Assembly: GCF_022968395.1 (NCBI RefSeq)
Contig: NZ_JALJQZ010000005.1
Coordinates: forward strand, 62,001-126,000
DNA: 64,000 nt
Source: Affinirhizobium lemnae
Lineage (GTDB): Bacteria; Pseudomonadota; Alphaproteobacteria; Rhizobiales; Rhizobiaceae
Direction: 5' to 3'
Part shown: positions 37,360-46,141 of the stretch, piece by piece
Layout of the letters: each line of letters starts with the position of its first letter
Position numbering within the stretch: the first letter of the stretch is position 1
The notes under the pieces: generated by a model
What the model saw: only the letters and a program-made list of their open reading frames with translations
Told to the model about the DNA's origin: nothing
The model's database searches: none
Translations under genes and position numbers: made by a program

Positions 37360-38046
37360 TCAGGCTGGAGACTCACACTCTTTTGCGACAAGGTGGATCA
37401 AATCAGCCATGTCGTCAAATGTGACGGTCGGCTTAAGTGCGGAAATCTCGGTACGATAGTCTTCCCGGTCCGCATGCGATCCGCCAGTGAAGGCAAAGAC
37501 TTTCATACCTGCTCGTTGAGCCGCCAGAATACCTGCCGGACTATCCTCGACCACAATACAAGAGTGGGGGTCTACGCCCATTTCTTTTGCCGCATGAAGA
37601 AAAAGATCGGGCGCAGGCTTACCGTTTTTCACCATCGTGGCGCTGAAGATATACGGCTCTAGAAAGTCCCTCAATCCCGTCAGGCCAAGCGAGAGACGAA
37701 TGCGTTCGGGCTGACTTGAGGATGCAACGCATTTACGCCAGGGAAAATGGGCCAGAATCTCCGCCATACCTGCAATCGGCTGTAACTCCTGCTCGAACCG
37801 GCTGTAGAGAGCCCGCCGCATCCGCTCCAGGAACGCGGCATCAGCACGGATGTCGAAGTCCGTGTCCAGTACCGAGACAAGCGTTGCCATGCTGCGCCCC
37901 AGAAATCGTTGATAGGCTTCGGCCTCGGTCAGATGGCCACCATGCGCAGCCACCGTATCCAGCAGCACACGGATGGAGAGCGGTTCGCTATCCACCAGCA
38001 CACCGTCGCAATCAAAGATCAACAGGGGTTCGCGTACGTTCAACAT
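37360..38046 (-). CDS. HAD-superfamily (subfamily IA) phosphatase
   Basis: A 228-residue phosphatase with all four HAD motifs: DCDGVLVDSE (nucleophile Asp), VASSSQPERI, the Lys of KNGKPAPDLF, and VVEDSPAG. The helical cap between motifs 1 and 2 is of the beta-phosphoglucomutase/sugar phosphatase type. It is in the polyol operon 9 bp after mtlK and may remove phosphate from a sugar phosphate by-product. Confidence 0.87.
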   Translation of the reverse strand: MLNVREPLLIFDCDGVLVDSEPLSIRVLLDTVAAHGGHLTEAEAYQRFLGRSMATLVSVLDTDFDIRADAAFLERMRRALYSRFEQELQPIAGMAEILAHFPWRKCVASSSQPERIRLSLGLTGLRDFLEPYIFSATMVKNGKPAPDLFLHAAKEMGVDPHSCIVVEDSPAGILAAQRAGMKVFAFTGGSHADREDYRTEISALKPTVTFDDMADLIHLVAKECESPA

Positions 38047-38055
38047 GGAGCAAAC

Positions 38056-39537
38056 TTAGCCGATCAGACGATCATCAAGATAGAGCCGAAGTGTCTCAGA
38101 CGTCCCCTTCGTCCACAGGGTCTTCAAGGCATGCGCAAAACGGCTGCGGAAATGCTCGGAACCGGATACGGCACCAAATATTTCAGCGAAGACCAGAAAG
38201 GCATCCGGATTGTCTTTCGCCTGAAGAGCGGCAGCTTGAAGTTTTTCCGCGCTCGCATCGTTGAAGACGATTGGCTTGCCACTGTCCGTCGTTCCGGCAA
38301 AATATCGGCACCAGAGGGCTGAAACCAATGACAGCCCAACGATATCCTGCCCCTGCCTCAAACGGTCTACGGTCGAGGGCAGGATGAATTTTGGCTGGCG
38401 GTTGGAGCCATCCTGAGCGAGGCGCGGAATAGTGTCGCCGATCTTCGGGTTGAGAAAACGCCGCTCGATCAGTTGGTAATAGTCGTTGAGATCCGTATCC
38501 GGCACTGGTGGCACGATGGGAATGATCTCCTCGCGTTCCAGCTTGGCAAGGAAGGCCCGGATCAGCGGATGCTCCATCGCCTCATGCACGAAATGAATGT
38601 CGAGAAGCGCTGCCGGATAGGCAATCGCCGCATGCCCACCATTCAGGATACGGATCTTCATCAGCTCGTAGGGGGCAACGTCGGCCACAAATTGCACACC
38701 CACTTTTTCCAGCGCTGGACGGCCAGCAGAAAAATTGTCTTCCATCACCCACTGCTTGAATTCCTCGCAGAAGACAGGCCAGTTGTCGTCAATGCCGAAT
38801 TCGTGGTTGAGCAGGTCGATCTCGCGCTTGCCGGTCGCAGGCGTAATCCGGTCTACCATGGAGTTTGGAAACGCCACGTTCTCATGGATCCAGTTAGCAA
38901 AGGCCGGATCGGAGAGACGGGCCAGACCGCAGACGGTATTTTCCGTCACGTGGCCATTGCCGGGAATATTGTCACAAGACATGACCGTGAAGGGAGCGAT
39001 GCCCTTCTCCCGCCGCAGCTTCAAACCGGCGATGATCAGCCCGAACACCGTCTTCGGCTGAGCGGGGGTCTGGCTGTCCGCAACAATGGCTGGATGGGCC
39101 GGATTGAAATGGCCCTCGGCATCAATGAAGTATCCGCCTTCGGTAATGGTCATTGAAACGATCCGGATTTTCGGATCGGCCAGGGCCGCGACAATGGCGC
39201 CAGAATCTCCGACCGGCAGGATATCGACCATCGGCGCCGTAATCCGTGCACCAGTCTTGTTATTGTCCTGCTCGACGACGGTGGTCAGGAAATCCTGAAC
39301 CGCAAGCTTTTCACGCATGGCTTGGTCGGACGGCAGGACGCCTGCTCCAAGGATGGCCCAGTCATGGTCCCGGCCAAGATTGAACAGATCGTCCAGATAG
39401 ACCGCCTGATGGGCACGATGGAAGTTTCCGACACCGAAATGCAGAATACCCGCAGAGAGATGACCCGGATCATAGCCCGGAACAGTGGCGGTTTTGCCGG
39501 CATCGGCAAGCGTGGATAGAGAGAGTTTGATGGTCAT
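38056..39537 (-). CDS. mtlK: mannitol 2-dehydrogenase family polyol dehydrogenase
   Basis: A 493-residue long-chain NAD-dependent polyol dehydrogenase that oxidises D-mannitol to fructose (and often D-arabitol to xylulose). Conserved blocks are LHFGVGNFHRAHQAVYLDDL, VSMTITEGGYF, the catalytic Lys/Asn/His region MKIRILNGGHAA, and FPNSMVDRITP. The ATG at 39537 fits family N-termini. It follows smoS but is separated by 287 bp of palindromic repeat. Confidence 0.93.
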   Translation of the reverse strand: MTIKLSLSTLADAGKTATVPGYDPGHLSAGILHFGVGNFHRAHQAVYLDDLFNLGRDHDWAILGAGVLPSDQAMREKLAVQDFLTTVVEQDNNKTGARITAPMVDILPVGDSGAIVAALADPKIRIVSMTITEGGYFIDAEGHFNPAHPAIVADSQTPAQPKTVFGLIIAGLKLRREKGIAPFTVMSCDNIPGNGHVTENTVCGLARLSDPAFANWIHENVAFPNSMVDRITPATGKREIDLLNHEFGIDDNWPVFCEEFKQWVMEDNFSAGRPALEKVGVQFVADVAPYELMKIRILNGGHAAIAYPAALLDIHFVHEAMEHPLIRAFLAKLEREEIIPIVPPVPDTDLNDYYQLIERRFLNPKIGDTIPRLAQDGSNRQPKFILPSTVDRLRQGQDIVGLSLVSALWCRYFAGTTDSGKPIVFNDASAEKLQAAALQAKDNPDAFLVFAEIFGAVSGSEHFRSRFAHALKTLWTKGTSETLRLYLDDRLIG

Positions 39538-39604
39538 GACGTCACGTCCTGGGAAGGGAAAAAATGATTGAAACGTTCGCCTCAAGATCTCGACAGGTTG
39601 CACT

Positions 39605-39783
39605 ACCCCCCTCTGTCCTGCCGGACATCTCCCCCTCAAGGGGGGAGATCGACCCGTGGCGCACCTCCAGCCCCGATGAGAGCCAACCACTTTCGGCAGA
39701 TTCAGTGAGAGTATCTGTCGAGCGTGTGCTTCTTGCTGATCTCCCCCCTTGAGGGGGAGATGCCTGGCAAGGCAGAGGGGGGT
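39605..39783. repeat. interspersed palindromic repeat, copy B (smoS-mtlK)
   Basis: Two 46-bp arms (39605-39650 and 39738-39783) are inverted copies of each other with a few mismatches, around an 87-bp centre. Each arm contains ATCTCCCCCTCAAGGGGGGA, itself a hairpin. It shares the CCCCCTCTG...GCC end and the CAAGGGGGGAG core with the copy at 43375-43558. Lying inside the polyol operon, it can form a long stem in the mRNA and may lower or protect downstream expression. Confidence 0.85.
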
Positions 39784-39824
39784 GCATTGAAACCTTGGGC
39801 GTTCTCATGGTGACCGGCCCCGTC

Positions 39825-40601
39825 TCAACTCATCCAGTTGCCGCCGTCGACATTGTATGTCTGGGCGACGATGTAATCTGCCTCGGGAGAAGCCAGGAAA
39901 ATGGCCATGCCGGTCAGGTCTTCGGCGCGGCCCATGCGACCGAAGGGCACCGACTCTCCCACAAGCCGCTTCTTTTCGCCGAGGGGCCGGTTTTCATATC
40001 TGGCGAAATGCGCGTCGACGCCGTCCCAATGCTCGCCATCGACCACGCCCGGGGCAATCGCGTTGACATTGATGCCATGCTTGATCAGATCGAGCCCTGC
40101 CGATTGCGTCAGAGAAATGATTGCCGCCTTGGTGGCACAATAGACACCGACCAGCGCTTCGCCCCGTCGGCCTGCCTGACTGGCCATGTTTATGATCTTG
40201 CCGCCCTGCCCGCGGGCGACCATGCTTCTGGCAACTGCCTGCAGCATGAACAGCGAACCGGCGACATTGATCGAAAACAGCGTCTCGTAGCTCTGCCGGG
40301 TGATCTCGACGATGGGCGCCAGATCAAACAGCGCCGCATTGTTGATGAGAATATCGACGCCGCCCGTTTTCGCCTCGACCGCCTTTACGGCTTCGTCGAT
40401 GCTGTCCTGACGCGTGACATCAAGATGCACCGCATAGGCTTGAGCGCCGATTTCGTTGGCCGTCTCGGTCGCGCGCTCCAGATTGATATCGGCGATCGCA
40501 ACCGTTGCACCCTCGCGCACATAGGCTTCCGCGAAAGCACGCCCGATGCCCCGTGCCGAGCCGGTGATGATGGCAGATTTCCCCTGAAGACGACCCGTCA
40601 T
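39825..40601 (-). CDS. smoS: SDR-family sorbitol (L-iditol 2-) dehydrogenase
   Basis: A 258-residue classical short-chain dehydrogenase. The cofactor motif is [20 protein letters not shown] follows, and the catalytic Ser-Tyr-Lys are in NMASQAG and YCATKAA. It closely resembles the Rhodobacter sorbitol dehydrogenase (SmoS) including the tail [10 protein letters not shown]. It oxidises D-sorbitol to fructose or galactitol to tagatose. Its ATG overlaps the smoK stop (ATGA). Confidence 0.9.
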   Translation of the reverse strand: MTGRLQGKSAIITGSARGIGRAFAEAYVREGATVAIADINLERATETANEIGAQAYAVHLDVTRQDSIDEAVKAVEAKTGGVDILINNAALFDLAPIVEITRQSYETLFSINVAGSLFMLQAVARSMVARGQGGKIINMASQAGRRGEALVGVYCATKAAIISLTQSAGLDLIKHGINVNAIAPGVVDGEHWDGVDAHFARYENRPLGEKKRLVGESVPFGRMGRAEDLTGMAIFLASPEADYIVAQTYNVDGGNWMS

Positions 40602-41596
40602 AGCGCAAGCCCCCTGTCGTTGAAGCGATGCAGCTTGGTTTCATCCGGCGTCAGGTAGACTCGGTCGCCGTGGCGAACGCCAAACTCGCCACCGGCACGG
40701 GCCGTAACGGTTCCGACGTCGGGAACCTCGATATGCATGAACGTGTCCGAACCCAGATGCTCGGCAATCGTGACCGTGCCTTCCCAGAGACCGCTGTCAC
40801 GGGAGAGACCTATATGCTCCGGGCGGATGCCAACCGTCTTCGCACCATTAGCCTCAGCAAACTTACCTTCAATGAGGTTCATGCGCGGAGACCCGATGAA
40901 GCCTGCGACGAACAGATTGGCTGGCTTGCGGTAGAGCTCCAGGGGAGAGCCGACCTGTTCGATATTGCCGCGATTGAGCACGACGATCTTGTCGGCCATG
41001 GTCATGGCTTCCACCTGGTCGTGCGTCACGTAGATCATCGTGGTCTTGAGCTGCTGGTGCAGCTCACTGATCTCGAGACGCATGTTGACGCGCAGCGCCG
41101 CATCGAGGTTCGACAGCGGCTCATCGAACAGGAAGGCCTTCGGCTGACGCACAATGGCGCGACCGATCGCGACACGCTGGCGCTGCCCGCCAGACAGCTG
41201 ACGCGGCTTGCGCTCCAGATAATCGGTAAGGTTCAGAACACGCGCCGCATCGGACACCTTGCGGTCGATCTCGCCCTTGTCCATGCCCGCCATCTTCAGC
41301 GGGAAGGCGATGTTGGAACGCACGCTCATATGCGGGTAAAGCGCATAGGACTGGAATACCATGGCAAGACCGCGCTTTGCCGGTGGCAGTTCCGTCGCGT
41401 TCTGCCCATCGATGACAATCTCGCCGCCGGACACATCTTCCAGACCGGCAATCAGGCGCAACAGGGTGGACTTGCCGCAGCCGGAAGGGCCGACGAACAC
41501 CACGAACTCGCCCTCGTTGATCTGAAGATCGATGGACGGAATAACCTTGGCTTCGCCAAAGACCTTGGAGACGCTGCGAAGAGTAATGGAACCCAT
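40598..41596 (-). CDS. smoK: polyol ABC transporter ATP-binding protein
   Basis: A 332-residue MalK/UgpC-type ATPase. Walker A is GPSGCGKS (36-43), the signature is [15 protein letters not shown], Walker B is [11 protein letters not shown], and the switch His is in YVTHDQ. A C-terminal TOBE/OB regulatory domain includes [10 protein letters not shown]. It energises SmoE-F-G uptake of sorbitol/mannitol. The ATG at 41596 is the family start; the stop overlaps smoS. Confidence 0.93.
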   Translation of the reverse strand: MGSITLRSVSKVFGEAKVIPSIDLQINEGEFVVFVGPSGCGKSTLLRLIAGLEDVSGGEIVIDGQNATELPPAKRGLAMVFQSYALYPHMSVRSNIAFPLKMAGMDKGEIDRKVSDAARVLNLTDYLERKPRQLSGGQRQRVAIGRAIVRQPKAFLFDEPLSNLDAALRVNMRLEISELHQQLKTTMIYVTHDQVEAMTMADKIVVLNRGNIEQVGSPLELYRKPANLFVAGFIGSPRMNLIEGKFAEANGAKTVGIRPEHIGLSRDSGLWEGTVTIAEHLGSDTFMHIEVPDVGTVTARAGGEFGVRHGDRVYLTPDETKLHRFNDRGLAL

Positions 41597-41622
41597 CTTC
41601 GTTTTCCTTGAATAACGGCCGA

Positions 41623-42453
41623 CTACTTCACGGCGCCGAAGGTCAGGCCGCGCACGAGCTGCTTCTGGCTGAACCATCCGAGGATGACGATCGGTGCGAT
41701 CGCCATGGTCGAGGCAGCAGAGAGCTTTGCGTAGAAAAGACCTTCGGGGCTGGAATAGGAGGCGATGAATGTGGTGAGCGGAGCCGCGTTCGAGGTTGTC
41801 AGGTTCAACGTCCAGAAGGCTTCGTTCCAGGCCAGAATGATGTTGAGCAACAAGGTGGAGGCAATGCCGGGAACCGCCATCGGTGTCAGGACATAGATGA
41901 CTTCCTTCATGAGGGAGGCACCATCCATGCGGGCAGCTTCCAGAATCTCGCCCGGGATTTCCTTGAAGTAGGTGTAGAGCATCCAGACGATGATCGGCAG
42001 GTTGATCAAGGTCAGCACCACCACGAGTCCGATGCGGCTATCCAAGAGACCGCCATCCCGGAAGATCAGATAGATCGGGATCAGCGCGCCAACCGGCGGC
42101 ATCATCTTGGTGGAGAGCATCCACATCAGCACATCCTTGGTGCGCTTGGTCGGCGAAAACGCCATGGCCCAGGCCGCAGGAATGGCAATGAGGAGGCCCA
42201 GCAGCGTCGAGCCGAACGAGATAACCACCGAATTCCAGAAATGGCTGAAGTAGTCCGACCGACTCTGCACCTCGTGGTAGTTTTCCATCGTCCAGTTGAA
42301 GAAGAGGAAGACGGGAGGGGAAGCGATGGCATCGCCTTCCGACTTGAAGCTGGTGAGGAAGGTCCACAGGATCGGAAAGAACATCAGGAACCCGATGGTC
42401 CAGGCCATCACCGTGAAGGCGACTTTTCGTTGAGTAGAGACTTTGCGTGCCAT
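41623..42453 (-). CDS. smoG: polyol ABC transporter permease (MalG-like)
   Basis: A 276-residue inner-membrane permease with about six TM segments. The cytoplasmic EAA loop ([21 protein letters not shown]) contacts SmoK. It starts 3 bp after the smoF stop. Confidence 0.92.
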   Translation of the reverse strand: MARKVSTQRKVAFTVMAWTIGFLMFFPILWTFLTSFKSEGDAIASPPVFLFFNWTMENYHEVQSRSDYFSHFWNSVVISFGSTLLGLLIAIPAAWAMAFSPTKRTKDVLMWMLSTKMMPPVGALIPIYLIFRDGGLLDSRIGLVVVLTLINLPIIVWMLYTYFKEIPGEILEAARMDGASLMKEVIYVLTPMAVPGIASTLLLNIILAWNEAFWTLNLTTSNAAPLTTFIASYSSPEGLFYAKLSAASTMAIAPIVILGWFSQKQLVRGLTFGAVK

Positions 42454-42456
42454 GGA

Positions 42457-43329
42457 TCAAGCCTCCAGATTCTTGCCGATCATGCGGATCAGGAAGATCG
42501 CAACGATATTGGCCAGCACGACCGCGACAATGCCACCGGCAGAGGCTCCGCCCACATCGAACTGCAGAAGCGCCTGGGTGTAGACGAGATAGGTGATATT
42601 CGTGCTCTGCGTGCCCGGCCCGCCATTGGTGGTGACGAGGATTTCGGCAAAGACCGACAGAAGGAAAATCGTCTCGATCAGTACCACCACCGTAATGGCG
42701 CGGGCCATGTGTGGGAGCGTGATGTAGATGAATTTGGAAATGGGACCGGCACCGTCCATTTCGGCGGCTTCTTTCTGCTCTTCGTCAAGCGATTGAAGCG
42801 CCGTCAGCAGGATCAGCGTTGCAAAGGGCAGCCACTGCCACGCCACGATGATGACGACGGAGGTCAGCGGTGCCACAGCCAGCCAGTCCAGCGGTTCCGC
42901 GCCGAGCAGGCGGAAGAGCCATGCAAACAGTCCGTTGACCGGGTTCATGAACATGTTCTTCCACACCAGCGCCGCAACCGTTGGCATGATGAAGAAGGGC
43001 GCAATGACCAGGATGCGCACAATGCCCTGGCCGAACATCGGCTGGTCGAGCAGAAGCGCCATCAGAATTCCGCCGATCACCGATATGGCAAGCACGCCGC
43101 CAACCAGGAGAAGCGTGTTCTTCAACGCATCGAAGAAAGCCGGATCGGTCAGGAAGAACTCGTAGTTCAGCAGACCGGTGAATTCTTCCGTGCCGGGCAT
43201 CAGCAGGTTGTAGCGCAGCAGGGAGAAATAGATCGTCATGCCAAGGGGCACGATCATCCAGGCAAACAGCAGGATGACGGACGGAGCCATCATCAACCGC
43301 GCAGCCGAACGCGTATGGGTCGTCGCCAT
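42457..43329 (-). CDS. smoF: polyol ABC transporter permease (MalF-like)
   Basis: A 290-residue permease with about six TM segments and an EAA loop (EAAEMDGAGPISKFIYITLP). The ATG at 43329 fits the family; the frame upstream runs through a palindromic repeat and is not coding. It is separated from smoE by 262 bp of repeat DNA. Confidence 0.92.
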   Translation of the reverse strand: MATTHTRSAARLMMAPSVILLFAWMIVPLGMTIYFSLLRYNLLMPGTEEFTGLLNYEFFLTDPAFFDALKNTLLLVGGVLAISVIGGILMALLLDQPMFGQGIVRILVIAPFFIMPTVAALVWKNMFMNPVNGLFAWLFRLLGAEPLDWLAVAPLTSVVIIVAWQWLPFATLILLTALQSLDEEQKEAAEMDGAGPISKFIYITLPHMARAITVVVLIETIFLLSVFAEILVTTNGGPGTQSTNITYLVYTQALLQFDVGGASAGGIVAVVLANIVAIFLIRMIGKNLEA

Positions 43330-43374
43330 TTTGGCCGCCTCCGGGAAAGGGTTTAAGTTCGCATTAGCATCCCG

Positions 43375-43558
43375 CCCCCTCTGGCTGCCGCCATCTCCCC
43401 CACAAGGGGGGAGAAACCTCGCGGCACTGTTCTGCTCGAAAAGAAAGGCAGATCGGTGCGGCAGCTTAAGCCCCTCCCCTTGTGGGGAGGGGTTGGGGAG
43501 GGGTTTTGAATGCAACACCAGGATCTTGCAGATCCCCGCCCGGCAGGGCAGAGGGGGT
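43375..43558. repeat. interspersed palindromic repeat, copy C (smoE-smoF)
   Basis: A mosaic of palindromes. CTCCCCCACAAGGGGGGAG lies at about 43395-43413, CCCCTCCCCTTGTGGGGAGG at about 43471-43490, and the ends CCCCCTCTG and CAGAGGGGG (about 43376 and 43550) are inverted. It combines elements of copies A and B. Its position right after the binding-protein gene is where many ABC operons have an attenuating hairpin. Confidence 0.8.
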
Positions 43559-43591
43559 ATCGTTATTCAAGCGCCGAAGTTGCAGGGCAAA

Positions 43592-44911
43592 TTACTTCTT
43601 CGGATAACCGGCCTTCTTCATTTCACGCTCGGTCAACTGCTGTGCGCTGGCTAGGGCCTGATCGACCGTCACCTGACCGGCAAGAGCCGCAGAGAACTGC
43701 TGCCCAACAGCGGTTCCGATCGCCTGAAATTCGGGGATCGCCACATACTGAACGCCTTCATAAGGAACCGGCTTGACGGTCGGCTTCTTCGGGTCGGCCG
43801 CGTTGATGCTGTCGAGCGTCATCTTCGCGAAAGGAGCCGCCTTCTGGTACTCGGCGTTCTGGTAGAGCGATGTGCGCGTGCCCGGAGGAACGTTTGCCCA
43901 GCCTTCCTTCTCGGCCACGAGGTTGAGATAGTCCTTGCTGGTTGCCCAGGCGATGAACTTCTCTGCCGCTTCAACCTTCTTGGAGCCGGCAGGGATTGCG
44001 AGATTCCAGGACCACAACCAGTTGCCACGCTTGCCAAGACCCGTATCTGGAGCCAAAGCGAAGCCAACCTTGTCGGCGACCTTGCTTTCCTTCGGGTTCG
44101 TCACGAAGGAGGCGGCAACCGTTGCATCAATCCACATGCCGCACTTGCCGGTCTGGAAGAGCGCCAGGTTTTCGTTGAAGCCGTTCGAAGAAGCGCCCGG
44201 AGGGCCAGCGTCCTTCATGAGCTTGACGTAGAAGTCGAGTGTCTTCTTCCACTCAGGCTGATCGAACTGCGGCTTCCAGTTCTCGTCGAACCAGCGGGCA
44301 CCGAAAGCGTTCGAGGTGGCGGTCAGGAAGGCCATGTTCTCGCCCCAACCGGCTTTGCCGCGAAGGCAGATACCATAGGTCTCGGATCCCTTGTCGGTGA
44401 TCTTGCGGGCCGCATCGGCAATGAAGTCCCAGGTCGGGGCATCCGGCATCTTCAGCCCGGCCTTGTCGAACAGGTCCTTGCGGTACATGACCATCGAGCT
44501 TTCGCCGTAGAAGGGCGCGGCATAGAGCTTGCCATCGACGGTGAGACCGGAACGGATCGGCGGCAGCAGATCGTTCGCATCGTAGGCGGCATCCTTGGAA
44601 AGCTTGTCGAGCGGCGCAAGCCAGCCCTGCTTGCCCCAGATCGGGGCCTCATAGATGCCGATGGTCATCACGTCATACTGGCCACCCTTGGTCGCCACAT
44701 CCGTCGTCACCTTCTGACGCAGAATATTTTCCTCAAGGGTTACCCATTTGACGTCGATGCCGGGGTTTTTCTTGGTGAACTCATCCGTCAGCTTCTGCAT
44801 GCGGATCATGTCGCCGTTGTTGACGGTCGCGATCGTCAGCGTTTCTGCAGATGCAACACCGGAGAATGCCAGCGCAGAGACCGCGCCAAGCAGAATGGTC
44901 TTCAATGTCAT
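43592..44911 (-). CDS. smoE: polyol ABC transporter periplasmic binding protein
   Basis: A 439-residue extracellular solute-binding protein family 1 member with a Sec signal peptide (AVSALAFSGVASA, cleaved before ETLTIATV). Typical blocks are YDVMTIGIYEAPIWGKQGWL, the MDP-like GKLYAAPFYGESSMVMYRKD and LWSWNLAIPAGSKK. It captures sorbitol/mannitol for SmoFGK. It heads the transporter genes, 147 bp after the SorC regulator. Confidence 0.93.
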   Translation of the reverse strand: MTLKTILLGAVSALAFSGVASAETLTIATVNNGDMIRMQKLTDEFTKKNPGIDVKWVTLEENILRQKVTTDVATKGGQYDVMTIGIYEAPIWGKQGWLAPLDKLSKDAAYDANDLLPPIRSGLTVDGKLYAAPFYGESSMVMYRKDLFDKAGLKMPDAPTWDFIADAARKITDKGSETYGICLRGKAGWGENMAFLTATSNAFGARWFDENWKPQFDQPEWKKTLDFYVKLMKDAGPPGASSNGFNENLALFQTGKCGMWIDATVAASFVTNPKESKVADKVGFALAPDTGLGKRGNWLWSWNLAIPAGSKKVEAAEKFIAWATSKDYLNLVAEKEGWANVPPGTRTSLYQNAEYQKAAPFAKMTLDSINAADPKKPTVKPVPYEGVQYVAIPEFQAIGTAVGQQFSAALAGQVTVDQALASAQQLTEREMKKAGYPKK

Positions 44912-44935
44912 GTCTTCCTCCCAGAAGAACGAAAA

Positions 44936-44981
44936 CGAGCATTCGCTTTGCTCGTGGGCAATTACTCACTTTTGGAGCAAA
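44936..44981. promoter_or_regulatory. putative SorC operator region before smoE
   Basis: Two overlapping inverted repeats: CGAGCA-N7-TGCTCG (44936-44954), and TTTGCTC (44947-44953) facing GAGCAAA (44975-44981) with a 21-bp spacer. They lie 25-70 bp upstream of the smoE start, a fitting place for the polyol regulator to act. Confidence 0.55.
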
Positions 44982-45058
44982 AATGTCAAGCAGCTATCGT
45001 CGCTGCATTGCAGCGAAGACACCTCAACTCTCTGATTTTACGAATGAAAAATTTTAGA

Positions 45059-46012
45059 TCAACGCTTGAGCAAATGCTCAGCAGTTCGCTCATCTGTAAT
45101 GAGACCGTTGATCATTCCGCCCTTCAGCGCCGCAGCGATAGCCTGCTCCTTGCGCTTTCCGAGACCGACACCAATGACGATCGACCGGTCCCTTGGTGGG
45201 ATTGGAACGCTGGCCACACGCTCGTTGAGCGGATGATCGAGAAGCAAACCGTCGTGTCCGAACACCCAGCCACAGATTTCGCCAACAGCACCGGACTGCA
45301 TCAAGGCAGTCATTTCGTCGGGCGCCAGAAAGCCATCGACACACAGCGGCGCATCGACACCCAGTTCGCCAACGCCAACAAAGGTGACATCGGCTTCCGC
45401 ACCGATATTGATTGTAGATTGAATAATGCTCTGCTGATGGAGCGCATCACGCTCCTCGGGGGAAGAGCAGAGAACGGGCAAGGGCATTGGAAAATGACGC
45501 GCCTTGATCGCATCCGCCATGGAGAAGATGACGTTGTAATAGGCCGCAGACCCATCAGGTCCGATATTACCGGTCAGCGAGACCACGCGATGCTGCGGGC
45601 ATTCCATCGGCTCGAGTTGATCAACGGCAGCTTTGAGGGTCCGTCCTGTGCCGATCGCAAGAACAATCGGATCTGCCTTCTTCAGCCATCGCTCGATTTC
45701 CGCTGCCGCAGCTTCGGCTATGCCGACCGTCGTGGACGTAGCGGCCGGATCGCTTGGAACGACTTCGATGTGCTGCAGACCATATCGCTTTTGAAGGGCA
45801 GCGCCATATTCGAGGCATATACCGATCGGATGGTCGACACGAACCTTGATGAGACGTTCAGCGACCGCCAGAGACACAAGGCGCTGAGCCGATTGCCGGG
45901 AAATTCCCATGGTGGCGGCAATCTCGTCCTGCGTTCTGCCCGCGACGTAGTAGAGCCAACCTGCTCTTGCTGCATCATCGAGCCGCCCTTGCGTATCGGA
46001 TTTCCTGGCCAT
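45059..46012 (-). CDS. SorC-family regulator of the polyol operon
   Basis: A 317-residue SorC/DeoR-type regulator. The N-terminal HTH is YYVAGRTQDEIAATMGISRQSAQR and the sugar-binding domain carries IGTGRTLKAAVDQL, VVSLTGNIGPDG and the closing LNERVASVPIPP. It lies directly upstream of smoE on the same strand and probably senses the polyol or its product, as its counterparts do in other polyol operons. A palindrome at 46052-46071 in its own promoter suggests autoregulation. Confidence 0.88.
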   Translation of the reverse strand: MARKSDTQGRLDDAARAGWLYYVAGRTQDEIAATMGISRQSAQRLVSLAVAERLIKVRVDHPIGICLEYGAALQKRYGLQHIEVVPSDPAATSTTVGIAEAAAAEIERWLKKADPIVLAIGTGRTLKAAVDQLEPMECPQHRVVSLTGNIGPDGSAAYYNVIFSMADAIKARHFPMPLPVLCSSPEERDALHQQSIIQSTINIGAEADVTFVGVGELGVDAPLCVDGFLAPDEMTALMQSGAVGEICGWVFGHDGLLLDHPLNERVASVPIPPRDRSIVIGVGLGKRKEQAIAAALKGGMINGLITDERTAEHLLKR

Positions 46013-46051
46013 GTGTGAGGTCTCGCCCTGATCTCAGGCACTGCTGGCATG

Positions 46052-46071
46052 TTTGACAATGGAATGTCAAA
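46052..46071. promoter_or_regulatory. palindrome upstream of the polyol regulator gene
   Basis: TTTGACA-ATGGAA-TGTCAAA is a perfect inverted repeat with 7-bp arms, 40 bp before the regulator start codon. On either strand it also offers a TTGACA -35 box. Candidate autoregulatory SorC site. Confidence 0.55.
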
Positions 46072-46091
46072 TGCCATGCATCGAATTGCAA

Positions 46092-46120
46092 CAAGGCCGC
46101 ACCATAACGGCGCGGCCTTG
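46092..46120 (-). terminator. hairpin after the peptide ABC ATPase gene
   Basis: CAAGGCCGC (46092-46100) and GCGGCCTTG (46112-46120) form a perfect 9-bp stem with an 11-nt loop, 22 bp past the stop. The T-run is weak (TTGTTGC). Confidence 0.6.
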
Positions 46121-46141
46121 CATCATTCTGAACGAGACGGA

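Noticed and set aside
41608-43356. 582-codon plus-strand open frame opposite smoF/smoG
   Set aside because: His/Asp/Gly/Gln-rich translation typical of antisense to membrane permeases; no real motif.
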